Assembly (NCBI GenBank): GCA_964618895.1
Contig: CAZUDO010000058.1
Span: 60,332-124,331 of the forward strand
Direction: 5' to 3'
Source of the DNA: CAZUDO01 sp964618895
GTDB taxonomy: Bacteria; Desulfobacterota; Binatia; DP-6
Length of the DNA: 64,000 nucleotides
Shown here one piece after another: positions 17,001 through 24,827 of the stretch. Every line of letters begins with the position of its first letter. Position 1 is the stretch's first letter. Made by a program: the position numbers and the translations under genes. The notes under the pieces were generated by a model, which saw nothing but the letters and a program-made list of their open reading frames with translations, did no database searches and was not told the DNA's origin.

Positions 17001-18748
17001 TGATCTTCGGCCAACGCCCGCAGCCCCAAATGCTCGAGCATGGCGACGCACTCGGAGAGCACCAACGGCGCATCGGCCCGATAGAGCTGGAGGGCCGTGG
17101 TGGCGCCGTCGGCGTCGTCGTGGAGTGCCACCTGCATGCAGGCGTCGTGCTGCACGCGCTCGAACCGTTCCACGTCGACCGCGGCGCGCGCGACGGAAAC
17201 GGCCGCCCGATAGTCGCCCGGGAACGCCCCCGCGTAGCGCGCGACCAGCCGCTGGCCCGCGTCCTCGCCGTAGCGGGCGATCAACTCGTCCCGCAACCCT
17301 TCGTCCCACGTCCGCACGATGGCCCGGATGGTGGCTTCCAACGCCCCTGTGTCGGCCGGTGCCGCCGCGTCCAGCGCCGGCGCCATGGTGAGGTGCAGCA
17401 GCACCCGGTCGGCGTCACCCAGGATCAGGTGCTCGTCGACCACCGCCCCTCCGACGTACGCAGCCACGGCCTCCCGCACGCGCTCCTGCGCGTCGCTCGA
17501 GAACCGGTCGCGCGGCAGGACCACGAGCACCGGGACGCGCCCGCCGGCCGCCGGCGGACGCACGGTCACGACGATCTCGTCGGTGCGCGCCGCCGCCCGC
17601 ACCGACTGGATCTGCTCGCGGATGTCCGCGGGCGTGCCGGCGAACAGGACGGGCTTGGGGAGGGCGTTGAAGATGGCGACGATCTCCTTGTGGTCGTGGC
17701 TGCCAGGCACCACCTGCTCGGCGGCCAGGACCTGCCGCAGGAGCCGGCGCAGCAGCGGGAGCTCGGCCGCTTCCTCGGCGTAGGCTTTCGACGTGAACAG
17801 CCCGACGAAGCGGCGCGCGCCGGTCACGCGGCCGTCGGTGTCGAGCTCGCGGACGACGAGGTCGTCCATGCAGGCGCGGCGATGCACCGGCGCGGCGGCC
17901 AGGGTCTTCGACACGGCGAGCAAGCGGCCGTCCGCCGTCGCCGGCTCGTCGACGCCATGGTCGTCGGCTCGCAACAACCCGAGGCTGGTGCCCGGCCGGG
18001 ACACCAGTGCCGTCCCGCCCGCCGCCACCTCGTACTCGCGATAGCCGAGGAAGACGAAGCCGCCGTCGACGAGCCAGCGCAGCAAGTCGCCCACCGCCGC
18101 CGCATCGGCCGCTGCCTGTGCGGGCCGGGTCCGTCCCGCCGCCTCGAGCTCGCCGGCGAGCACATGTGCGCGTGCCACCATGGCCACGAAGTCGTCCGTG
18201 ACCAGACGAACGGCCTCGAGGCCGGCACGAATGTCGTCGGCGAGCCGTGCGCGCGCCGCATCGTCGAGCGCCGGCACCTCGATGTGCAGGAACGACTCGT
18301 GCGCCCCCGCCTCTTCCGGCGGCGCCACCAGCTCGAGGCGCCCGGTCGGATCGCGCCCGACCGTGAGGATGGGATGGAGGAACGTGAGGGTCTCGCACCC
18401 GGCGGCACGCAGGCGCTCGCGCACCGTGTCGACCACGAACGGCCGATCGCCCATGATGGTCTCGATCACGGTGACCGGCGCGTCCCAGCCCTCGTGGGCG
18501 TAGGTCGGTACGAACACCCGCACGCGGAGATCGGGGCCCGGCGCCGCGAAGAAGCGGAACGCCGACGCCACCAGGGCGGCGGTCGCCTCGTCGCCGAGCC
18601 CCTCCGGCGCGTCGGCTCCGCGCAGGAGCACGCGCGCGAACACCACCGCCTGCGCGGCTTCGGGACCATGCATCAGGCGGGTGACCAGGTTTCTGAGCCG
18701 CTCCGCCACCAACGATCGGCCCATCGTCTCGCGCTCCTCGGTCCCCAT
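14045..18748 (-). CDS. gdhB: Large NAD-dependent glutamate dehydrogenase
   Basis: A 1567-residue member of the large (about 180 kDa) NAD-glutamate dehydrogenases, which convert glutamate to 2-oxoglutarate and ammonia. The N-terminal half is regulatory (ACT-like regions). The catalytic core near residues 780-830 shows GGKISRGGIRWSDR and TQTVKNAVIVPTGAKGGFVV with the substrate Lys residues, followed by the NAD-binding part (VAGIGDMGGDVFGNG). The start may be ATG 18748, which abuts the stop of the upstream GNAT gene, or ATG 18724, which has GAGGAG about 10 bases upstream. Length is typical of the family. It is likely transcribed GNAT - gdhB - coiled-coil protein. Confidence 0.93.
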   Translation of the reverse strand: MGTEERETMGRSLVAERLRNLVTRLMHGPEAAQAVVFARVLLRGADAPEGLGDEATAALVASAFRFFAAPGPDLRVRVFVPTYAHEGWDAPVTVIETIMGDRPFVVDTVRERLRAAGCETLTFLHPILTVGRDPTGRLELVAPPEEAGAHESFLHIEVPALDDAARARLADDIRAGLEAVRLVTDDFVAMVARAHVLAGELEAAGRTRPAQAAADAAAVGDLLRWLVDGGFVFLGYREYEVAAGGTALVSRPGTSLGLLRADDHGVDEPATADGRLLAVSKTLAAAPVHRRACMDDLVVRELDTDGRVTGARRFVGLFTSKAYAEEAAELPLLRRLLRQVLAAEQVVPGSHDHKEIVAIFNALPKPVLFAGTPADIREQIQSVRAAARTDEIVVTVRPPAAGGRVPVLVVLPRDRFSSDAQERVREAVAAYVGGAVVDEHLILGDADRVLLHLTMAPALDAAAPADTGALEATIRAIVRTWDEGLRDELIARYGEDAGQRLVARYAGAFPGDYRAAVSVARAAVDVERFERVQHDACMQVALHDDADGATTALQLYRADAPLVLSECVAMLEHLGLRALAEDQVRVALPEGRLLFVQTFRIQDRRQQRLDVAAVGARLANALVAIHDERTQNDVLNRLVVEAGLDWRAVDCLRAYGAYAVQAGLGGREAVLATLADHPEPARLLFACFAGRFRPGGPSEPGAEPPAARFLASLDAVQSLREDRLLRALLELVEATVRTNFFAPGPPRAYIALKLHSAGLMFLPTPRPLYEIFVQGPGMEGVHLRGGKISRGGIRWSDRPDDFRTEILGLMKTQTVKNAVIVPTGAKGGFVVKGRRDPEAVIAAYTTLIRGLLDLTDNLVAGRVHAPADLVVHDDDDPYLVVAADKGTATFSDTANGIAAEYGFWLGDAFASGGSNGYDHKKLGITARGAWECVRTHGRALGVDADTAPLAVAGIGDMGGDVFGNGLLRSPHVRLRAAFNHRHVFLDPEPDPARSFAERARLFAAGLGWEAYDTAVLSPGGMVVARAAKRVTVSPEVRALLGLGDDAVSGERLVHAVLGLDVDVLFNGGIGTYVGSSQETDADIRDAVNDQVRVRANALRARMVAEGGNLGLTPRARIEYALAGGRVNTDAVDNSAGVDMSDHEVNLKICLQAAIEHGALTPRERNALLAEVTPDVVERVLAHNRAQSELLGVDELRSRTRLADFRDLMAELERVVGLDRSLEVLPDRDALRARRPTFLGLTRPELAVLMAYTKISLQRALLASELADDTLFAHHLTHYFPDGVAARFPAAIAAHPLRREIVATEVVNALVDGLGMTFVARVARDTGASTVAVVRAWGIAWSLIGAAELVAAGRGVGGSAEAQTVCALALERPAERVTKWLLANGDPARPAVELLADLAPGLGRVRDRLPEWLVGAEAQAFAKQVADLEMSGLPSPLARAVAAAGWLAGALDVVTVARQQGNDLEATAARYYGLGRQLDFAWLWGRLGEAGEDDRWQQRAVEGLVTDVLRARRRLAHLTPEALPVHALEAIEALVRDVRALPRPSLAALHVVVHELRLLAETASPTPL

Positions 18749-19210
18749 TCAGCGCCCCCCTTCTTCCGTCGCCACCTCATCGACGACCGCGAACTGGTGC
18801 ACCAGCCGCTCCCCGACCTGATAGCCGCGCGCCAGCAACGTCGCGCGGAGTTCGCCGTCACCCGCGTCGAGCGGGGCGCTCAGCTGCCGGCACCCCCGCC
18901 GCCGCGCCCGCTCCTCGGCGAACGCCACCAGGCCGTGCAGTACCGGCCCCGTCGGCGCCCGCCGGGTCCACGCCCCGTCCAGCTCCGCCGTGAGCCCGCC
19001 CTGCCCCAGCGAACGGCCGTAATGCAGGGCTACGATGCCGACGATCTCGCCGCCGGGCTCCTCGGCCACGTACAAGTCGTTGCGCAGGTCCTTCAGCACC
19101 CGCGCATACAAGCGACGGAAGCGGCCGTCGCCGGCAACGCCCAACACCGCCTCGACCTGCGGCAGATCGTGACGACGCCCCCGGCGCACGTGGAACGGAG
19201 CGGGCTCCAT
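18749..19210 (-). CDS. GNAT-like N-acetyltransferase
   Basis: A 153-residue protein with the order of a GNAT fold: RRGRRHDLPQVEAVL at the start, a central strand LYVAEEPGGEIVGIVAL, and a helix with LHGLVAFAEERARRRGCRQL then ATLLARGYQ, as in motifs A and B of acetyl-CoA-dependent acetyltransferases. The pyrophosphate loop (Q/RxxGxG/A) is degenerate. Its TGA is directly followed by the ATG of the glutamate dehydrogenase gene, so translation should be coupled; it could acetylate the dehydrogenase or merely share regulation, which is speculation. Confidence 0.7.
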   Translation of the reverse strand: MEPAPFHVRRGRRHDLPQVEAVLGVAGDGRFRRLYARVLKDLRNDLYVAEEPGGEIVGIVALHYGRSLGQGGLTAELDGAWTRRAPTGPVLHGLVAFAEERARRRGCRQLSAPLDAGDGELRATLLARGYQVGERLVHQFAVVDEVATEEGGR

Positions 19211-19266
19211 GCGGCGAGTGGTCTCTTAGCACAGGTTCTGCGGAACCCCTCACACCCCGCGCCGCC

Positions 19267-19294
19267 TTGCAAATCGGGCCTGAGCCGCTAGCGT
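19267..19294 (+). promoter_or_regulatory. Candidate promoter of the TrmA/RlmD-like gene
   Basis: TTGCAA (19267-19272), 16-base spacer, TAGCGT (19289-19294). Transcription would begin at about 19301, exactly the ATG, so the mRNA would be leaderless from that start. A weak match on its own. Confidence 0.35.
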
Positions 19295-19300
19295 GCTGGC

Positions 19301-20587
19301 ATGCGCGGGGAGAGCCTGGTGTCGACTGACGCCGCCATCCCGCTCACCGTCGAGCGGCTCACGTTCGGCCCGGACGCGCTCGCGCGCCAGGACGGCCAGG
19401 TAGTGTTCGTGCCGTACGCCGCCCCCGGCGACCGCATCGTCGCCGACGTGGTCGAGCGGCGGCGCGACTACCTGCGCGCCCGGGTACGGTCGGTGGATAC
19501 ACCCGGCGCAGCCCGCGTCCTCCCGGGCTGCGCGCATTTCTCCGTCTGCGGCGGCTGTCAGTGGCAACACGTCGCGCCGGCGGCGCAACGCGAGGCGAAG
19601 GCGGCGGTGGTCGCGGAGCAGCTCGCCCGTGTGGCGGGCGTGGCGGACGCCCGCGTTCTGCCGACACTCCCCTCTCCGGCCGACTGGGGTTACCGGGACC
19701 GCATCACGCTGGTGGTGGAAGGGCGTCGGCTCGGCTACCACCGCGCCCGCTCGCACACCCTGGTGGAGATCGCCGCTTGTCCGATCGCCGCGCCGGCACT
19801 ATCCGCACACCTGGACGCGGCGCGCGCCCTCGCCACCGACGTCCGCGTGCCCCTCGAGCGGCTCTCGCTGGTCGCCGCCCCCGGCGGCGTCGTCCTGGTC
19901 GCCACCGCCACGCGCGCCCCCGGACCGGCGGACGTGGCGGTGGTCGAGCGGGTCCTCGCGCGGTGGGCGAGCGTGCGCGGCGCCGTGATCCGCGGAGGCG
20001 GCGTCCGGCTGGTCACCGGCGACCCGTGCGTCATCGTCCCGCTCGAACCCGGGCTCACCCTCGAGGTCCCGGCGGACGTGTTCACGCAGGGAAACCTGGA
20101 GGCCAATCGCCACCTGGTGGCGACCGTGCTCGCCTGGGGTATCTTCCCCCCCTCCGCCTCGGTGCTCGACCTCTACTGCGGCGCCGGCAATTTTGCGCTG
20201 CCGATCGCGCGCCGCGCGGCGCACGTGCTCGGAATCGAGCACGACGCCCTCGCCGTCGACGCCGCGCGCGCGAACGCGACCCGGCTCGGGCTCGCGCACG
20301 CGACCTTTCGCGCCACCACCGTCGCCGGCGCGCTCGCGGACGTCCGTCCCGGCAGCATCGACACGATCGTTCTGGATCCACCACGCTCCGGCGCCGCCGA
20401 CGCAATGCCGGCGCTCGCGCGCCTGCGGGCCCCGCGCATCCTCTACGTCTCCTGCGATCCCGCCACGCTGGCGCGCGACGTGCGCGTCGTACTCGCCGCC
20501 GGTTACGAGCTCGTGCGCGTGCAGCCGATCGATCTCTTTCCGCAGACGTATCACGTCGAAAGCGTGACGGAATTACGCTTGACTTGA
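19301..20587 (+). CDS. TrmA/RlmC/RlmD-family RNA m5U methyltransferase
   Basis: A 428-residue SAM-dependent 5-methyluridine RNA methyltransferase. The N-terminal TRAM-like region (about 12-65) is followed by an iron-sulfur motif with C77, C83 and C86 (GCAHFSVCGGC) and a fourth cysteine in EIAACPIA. Then come the Rossmann motif VLDLYCGAGNFALP, the DPPRSGA motif, and the catalytic cysteine in YVSCDPATLARD. The Fe-S cluster favours an RlmD-type 23S rRNA enzyme, but the exact uridine cannot be told. Start is ATG 19301; GTG 19319 is an alternative with GGGGAG at good spacing. Confidence 0.9.
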   Translation: MRGESLVSTDAAIPLTVERLTFGPDALARQDGQVVFVPYAAPGDRIVADVVERRRDYLRARVRSVDTPGAARVLPGCAHFSVCGGCQWQHVAPAAQREAKAAVVAEQLARVAGVADARVLPTLPSPADWGYRDRITLVVEGRRLGYHRARSHTLVEIAACPIAAPALSAHLDAARALATDVRVPLERLSLVAAPGGVVLVATATRAPGPADVAVVERVLARWASVRGAVIRGGGVRLVTGDPCVIVPLEPGLTLEVPADVFTQGNLEANRHLVATVLAWGIFPPSASVLDLYCGAGNFALPIARRAAHVLGIEHDALAVDAARANATRLGLAHATFRATTVAGALADVRPGSIDTIVLDPPRSGAADAMPALARLRAPRILYVSCDPATLARDVRVVLAAGYELVRVQPIDLFPQTYHVESVTELRLT

Positions 20588-20607
20588 CGGGAGGCCCCCC
20601 CTATCCT
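20579..20607 (+). promoter_or_regulatory. Sigma70-type promoter for the 82-aa gene
   Basis: TTGACT (20579-20584), 17-base spacer, TATCCT (20602-20607), overlapping the end of the methyltransferase gene. The leader would be about 43 bases to the ATG at 20657, with GGAGG at 20641. Confidence 0.55.
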
Positions 20608-20656
20608 TCGCTCCGGCGTGCGGTTCGTCGCCGCCTCCGCGGAGGTCACGCCCTGC

Positions 20657-20905
20657 ATGGCGAAGCAAAGCGAGAAGCCCGCCCGCCCCAAGGTCACGAT
20701 CATCCCGGGCCGCGGGGTGAGCCAGACCATCAACTATCTGCTCGAGGATCGCGACGATCTCGAGTGGCTGGTCGCGGTGGGCCGCAACAAGAACGGCGAG
20801 ATCTTCTTCTACGACACGGGCGGCGACATCATCGAAGACCTGGGCACACTCGAGTACCTGAAAGAGCGCATCACGCGCGCCCATTTTGGCGAAGAGCCCG
20901 ACTGA
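20657..20905 (+). CDS. Uncharacterised 82-residue soluble protein
   Basis: Starts MAKQSEKPARPKVTIIPGRG and continues with GVSQTINYLLEDRDDLEWLV, GEIFFYDTGGDIIEDLGTLE and LKERITRAHFGEEPD. The ATG at 20657 has GGAGG 11 bases upstream and its own promoter. It looks like a compact, charged cytosolic protein with alternating strands and helices. I do not recognise a family. It is convergent with the di-haem gene, 39 bases away. Confidence 0.65.
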   Translation: MAKQSEKPARPKVTIIPGRGVSQTINYLLEDRDDLEWLVAVGRNKNGEIFFYDTGGDIIEDLGTLEYLKERITRAHFGEEPD

Positions 20906-20944
20906 GCGCCGATCGCCGCCGCCACCACCAGGATCGCCGCCCGC

Positions 20945-22654
20945 CTACAGCGTCTTCAGGTACTCGAGCACCGCGCGCCGCTCGGCCGCAGACAGGTGGT
21001 CACCGAAGGTGTGCCCGGCGTTCGACTGACTCCAGTAGGTCGTGTCGTACACCAGCGACCGCTCCGTCTCCGGCAGGCTCGCCTGCGGCGTGTCGAGGGC
21101 GACGTACGGCCAGCCGAGCGCCTGCTCGTCGAAGTGGGTGCTGTCGAGGTCCTGCCGCTTCCAGTAGGCCGGCCGCGCCCGGCTGTTCAGCACCAGCTCG
21201 ACGGTCGGCACCGAGCCGTTGTGCAGGTACGGCGCCGTGGCCCAGATGCCGTCGAGCGGCGGCGGCATGTAGCCCGGGAACGGATCGTCCGGCACCATAC
21301 GCGTGATGCGGCCGTAGAAGGACCGGTTGTACCAGTCGACCAGCTGCGGTGCGTGCACGATGCCGGCCTCGGCCACCACCGGGTCGGTGCCGACCACGGC
21401 GAGCGGGATCAGCAGGTTGGGATAGCTGTCGTCCTCGTCCCGCGCACCGTACGTGCCGTGGCAGCCGGCGCAGGCGGCGAGGAAGACGCGCTCGCCGCGC
21501 GCGGCGAGCTTCCGGTCGACGGCACGCGCGTACGCCGGGGGACGCACCGTGCGGATGAACGCCTGGATGTCCTTGAAGGCTTCATCGACCTGCGCGGCGC
21601 GCGCCACGTCGTCCACGCACACCGAGGTGGCCAGCGCCATGGTGCCACGGTGATCGCCGCGCGCCATGCCGTTGTAGAACAGCGCATGCTTCTTGTGCGC
21701 CCGCCACCACGGCGGCGGGTCGGAGGTCACGCGGGCGTCCACCAGCGGCTGGCCGTCGCGATCCTTCACCACCAGCGGTGTCAGCTCGGCGTCGCTCCAG
21801 GCAAGCGTGTCACGGTCGTGATGCACCATCAGGATGACGGCGAACATCTCCGCCGGGTTCATGCCGATGGTGCGCATGGCCGTGAGCGGTCCCAGCACCG
21901 CGCCCCGCCCGACGACGCGCCGGAGCTGGCTCTTCTCGCCGGCGTCGAGCCCGAGCAGGTCGAGCACGGCGTCGTCGAGCGGCACCCCCGTCGAGCCGCC
22001 GCCGGCACCGCGGGTGAAATCGGCAGTAGCGTTGCCGAGGCCAATCACCAGCTGCCCGTCGAACACCCCGCCGTGGCACATGAGGCAGTTGGCGTTGATC
22101 ACCCGTGTCCCATCGGGGGCCGTGAAGGCGTTCATGAAGAACGGCAGCTCGGCATTCAGCCCCTCGCGGTCGGGGATGCGCGGGGCGTCGGCGCCGCCTC
22201 CGAAGCCCCCGGAGAGCGTCCCGCGCAGGCCCTCGATGTTCCACAGCTTGGCCGGTACCCCGCAGGTCATATAGTCGCCGTTCAGCAGCTCGCGCCGGCC
22301 GCGCACGGCGTCGCCGTCCACTTGCGGCTCCGCCGGCAGGGCCACGCCGGCGTTCCAGGGACACCCGCTGCGGGACCGGCCCGCCGTGCAGCACGGGCGA
22401 CAGGCGCGCCGGGCGACGCCCTTGCACGTGGCGGCCGCCTGCGTGAAGGCGCTGCGCGCCCCGGCAACACACTGCCGCCGCGCCGCGCCGCTGCCCGTGC
22501 AGGCCGGCTGCGCAGCCGTGCGCCGCGCGCGCGCCGCCTCGACGCAGCCGCGCTGCGTCGCCCCGCACTCGCGCAGGCACGCGCCGGGACCGGCGAACGC
22601 CGGCTCGGCGAGCGCGATCGGGAGGACCAGGAGGAGGGGCGCGAGCGTCCGCAT
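20945..22654 (-). CDS. Exported di-haem cytochrome c-type protein with Cys-rich N-terminus
   Basis: A 569-residue exported protein. Signal peptide MRTLAPLLLVLPIALAEPAFA is followed by a Cys-rich segment (C26, C30, C37, C52, C62, C77, C85, C88, C89). Two haem c sites are present, CLMCH (190-194) and CAGCH (395-399). The C-terminal domain (YMPPPLDGIWATAPYLHNGS then PTVELVLNSRARP) is the YLHNGSVPT-type end seen in di-haem cytochrome peroxidase/MauG-like and thiosulfate-type cytochromes. It is probably periplasmic or surface-bound electron transfer; peroxidase activity is possible but unproven. A Rieske gene lies 32 bases upstream on the same strand, which suggests a redox pair. Confidence 0.85.
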   Translation of the reverse strand: MRTLAPLLLVLPIALAEPAFAGPGACLRECGATQRGCVEAARARRTAAQPACTGSGAARRQCVAGARSAFTQAAATCKGVARRACRPCCTAGRSRSGCPWNAGVALPAEPQVDGDAVRGRRELLNGDYMTCGVPAKLWNIEGLRGTLSGGFGGGADAPRIPDREGLNAELPFFMNAFTAPDGTRVINANCLMCHGGVFDGQLVIGLGNATADFTRGAGGGSTGVPLDDAVLDLLGLDAGEKSQLRRVVGRGAVLGPLTAMRTIGMNPAEMFAVILMVHHDRDTLAWSDAELTPLVVKDRDGQPLVDARVTSDPPPWWRAHKKHALFYNGMARGDHRGTMALATSVCVDDVARAAQVDEAFKDIQAFIRTVRPPAYARAVDRKLAARGERVFLAACAGCHGTYGARDEDDSYPNLLIPLAVVGTDPVVAEAGIVHAPQLVDWYNRSFYGRITRMVPDDPFPGYMPPPLDGIWATAPYLHNGSVPTVELVLNSRARPAYWKRQDLDSTHFDEQALGWPYVALDTPQASLPETERSLVYDTTYWSQSNAGHTFGDHLSAAERRAVLEYLKTL

Positions 22655-22686
22655 GCCCGTGCGGTACCATCGCGTTGCCGCGACCG

Positions 22687-23043
22687 TCAATCGTCCGGCA
22701 GCGCCCCCGACGGACACTCCGCAACGATGCTCGACCCCTCGACCCGCAGCGGCACGCGGATGAGGCTCCGCCCGCACGGCGGACCGGCGATACACTCGCC
22801 GGTCTCCGGCCGGTAGTAGGCGCCGTGGGTGGCACACTGCACGAAGCGACCGTCGGCGGTGAAGAACTGGTTCTCCACCCAGTCGAGCCCCATGGGGACG
22901 TGGCGGCAGCGGTTCACGTAGGCGTGCAGCTCGCCGCCGTAGTTCAAGAGGAACGCCTCCACCTCGTAGCCGTCCCACTGCAGGAGGAACTTCTTCGTCT
23001 GCCCCGGAGCCAGCTCGCCCACCTGCGCCACGGTCACGCTCAT
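22687..23043 (-). CDS. Rieske-type [2Fe-2S] ferredoxin
   Basis: A 118-residue Rieske domain alone. Cluster ligands are C46-x-H48 (CRHVP) and C70-x2-H73 (CATHGAYY). The second box reads QCATHGAYYRPETGECIAGPPCG, close to Rieske ferredoxins of oxygenase systems. No signal peptide, so it is cytosolic. It is followed 32 bases later by the exported di-haem protein gene; compartments differ, so direct electron transfer between them is doubtful. It could serve an oxygenase elsewhere. Confidence 0.87.
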   Translation of the reverse strand: MSVTVAQVGELAPGQTKKFLLQWDGYEVEAFLLNYGGELHAYVNRCRHVPMGLDWVENQFFTADGRFVQCATHGAYYRPETGECIAGPPCGRSLIRVPLRVEGSSIVAECPSGALPDD

Positions 23044-23196
23044 GCCGGGGTAGAAGTGCCGCGCCCGGCGCCCGGGAGCAAGTGCGGCCGGTTGTGTCGC
23101 GCGCCGGGGCTCCGGGCGCGGGCGGGTTCCCTCCCGCGCGCAGTACGTGGTCGTTCGTGCTCCACCGCATGACGTCGACCGGAGGCCCCACCGCGG

Positions 23197-24354
23197 TCAC
23201 AGCGCGCGCCGCACCGCCTCCACCAACGCCGCCAGATCGACGCACTCGACGACGGCGGCGCCGCTGGGCGCGTACTGCGCCAGCACGCTGTCGCCGGTGT
23301 TCCAGCGCGCCTGCGGCTCGGGCACCAGCCAAACGATCCGCTGCACGCGCGCGGCGAGCGCCCGCAGCACGTCGGCCCGCGCCGGGAGCCGGTTGTTGCG
23401 GGCGTCGCCCAGGACGAGCAGCAGCGTCGTACCCGTCAGCACCGCGCGCCCCGTCGCCTCGAGCTCCACCAGGACGCGGCCGAAGTCGGAGCGGGCGTGG
23501 AGATCGAGCGGTCCGCCGGGCGCCACATGCCCGTCTTCGAGCGAGATCGGGCACAGGTGATCGACATAGCCGAACAGGGTGACGCGCCGGAAATGGTCGG
23601 CCGCCGGCGCCAGCAGGCCGAGGAGCAGCTCGCTCGCCGCCGCCACCGAGCCCGAAAGGTCGCACAGCGCGACCAGATCGGGGCGTCCGGGCCGCCGGCC
23701 CCGAAAGCGCAGGCGAGCGGGCACACCGCCGCTGGCGGTCGCCGTCCGGATGGTGCGGCGCAGGTCGAGTCGGCCGCGGCGCTGGCGGCGCTCGCGGCGC
23801 GCGAGCCGGGCGCGCAGGCGCTGCCCGAGGGCGCGCACCACGTCGCGCGCCTCGGCCACGTCAGACGCCGTCAGCTCGCGGAAGGGCATGTGCATGATCG
23901 CGCGGGCCCGTGCCGCCCGGCCGGCACGCGTCCCGTCGTCAGGGCCCTTGGGGCTCGCCACGCGACGGGCAACCGCGGCCCGCGTCGACGCCGGAACCGC
24001 CGCGCGCGCACCGGGCGCGTCCGCCGCCTCGCGCTGCTCGCGACCGCCCGCACCCCGTTCCGTTCCCGCCCGGCCGCGAGCCCCCGTTCCACCCGCCCCG
24101 CCGCCACGCCGCCGACGGCTCCGTCCCGCGGCCTCGTCACCTCCGCCGAGGGGGAAGTGGCTCTCGAACAGCCGATCGAACGCCGCGCGGTCGCGCTCGT
24201 CCTTCACCACCGTAGCGGCGAACGCCTCGCGCAGAACCTCGCGCTCGAGGCTGGCCACCGTCACGGCGCGCACGGCGTCGAGGGTCTCGGCCACCGACAC
24301 CTCGAGGCCGTCGTGGCGCAAGGCCTGCACGAAGGCGAGGATGCGCTCCCGCAT
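23197..24354 (-). CDS. CoxE-like von Willebrand factor A protein
   Basis: A 385-residue VWA protein of the CoxE type. An N-terminal helical domain (1-70) with MRERILAFVQALRHDGLEVS is followed by a low-complexity Arg/Gly/Ala linker (about 72-145) and the VWA domain. The metal-ion-dependent adhesion site is DLSGS (D232, S234, S236). CoxE proteins work with MoxR AAA+ ATPases as chaperones that insert metals or mature enzymes such as CO dehydrogenases. A MoxR gene lies two genes upstream on the same strand, consistent with that pairing. Confidence 0.87.
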   Translation of the reverse strand: MRERILAFVQALRHDGLEVSVAETLDAVRAVTVASLEREVLREAFAATVVKDERDRAAFDRLFESHFPLGGGDEAAGRSRRRRGGGAGGTGARGRAGTERGAGGREQREAADAPGARAAVPASTRAAVARRVASPKGPDDGTRAGRAARARAIMHMPFRELTASDVAEARDVVRALGQRLRARLARRERRQRRGRLDLRRTIRTATASGGVPARLRFRGRRPGRPDLVALCDLSGSVAAASELLLGLLAPAADHFRRVTLFGYVDHLCPISLEDGHVAPGGPLDLHARSDFGRVLVELEATGRAVLTGTTLLLVLGDARNNRLPARADVLRALAARVQRIVWLVPEPQARWNTGDSVLAQYAPSGAAVVECVDLAALVEAVRRAL

Positions 24355-24408
24355 CGCCGCATCGTAGCGGCTCGCACGGCGACGGGCGACCGCACGCGCC
24401 GGTGCGGA

Positions 24409-24759
24409 TCACACCACCAGCAGGGAGACGATGCGCGACAGCCAGGGGATGAACGACAGGAACGTGTACACCGTGGCCAGCACCACCATCGACTCGTACA
24501 CCAGCGGGCGCGCCCCGAGCCGGCGCAGGATGATCAGGAAGGCGCACGCCTTGGCCTTGAACAGGCAGAGGGTCGCCCCGACGCCCAGGTACGGGATGGA
24601 GTAGAGGAGGATCGGGTTGCCCTCGTTCCAGTGCCAGCGCAGCCCCTCGTAAGTGGCCACGCCGTCGAAGATCTGCAGGCACAGGTTCAAGAGGAAGAGC
24701 TGATGGAGCCGGCTGTGTGCTGGGGTGTCCGGCATGGTGGCGCCCGCATCCGGCTGCAA
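24409..24759 (-). CDS. DUF5658-like membrane protein
   Basis: A 116-residue integral membrane protein with three or four hydrophobic segments (about 20-35, 52-70, 84-112). LLNLCLQIFDGVATYEGLRW and HWNEGNPILL match the D..T...L..G..E.NP pattern of the DUF5658 family, whose role is unknown. Start may be 24759 or the ATG at 24735. It lies between the moxR-like and coxE-like genes on the same strand and may be a membrane partner of that pair. Confidence 0.7.
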   Translation of the reverse strand: MQPDAGATMPDTPAHSRLHQLFLLNLCLQIFDGVATYEGLRWHWNEGNPILLYSIPYLGVGATLCLFKAKACAFLIILRRLGARPLVYESMVVLATVYTFLSFIPWLSRIVSLLVV

Positions 24760-24827
24760 GCCAGGTGCCAGGGCATCCCCGCGCCGTTACACGGCGGGGG
24801 GGCACGGCGACCGTCAGTGCTGCACCG

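Noticed and set aside
23050..23150. G+C-rich inverted repeats between the CoxE-like and Rieske genes
   Set aside because: Stems are imperfect and lack a T-run; likely a by-product of composition.
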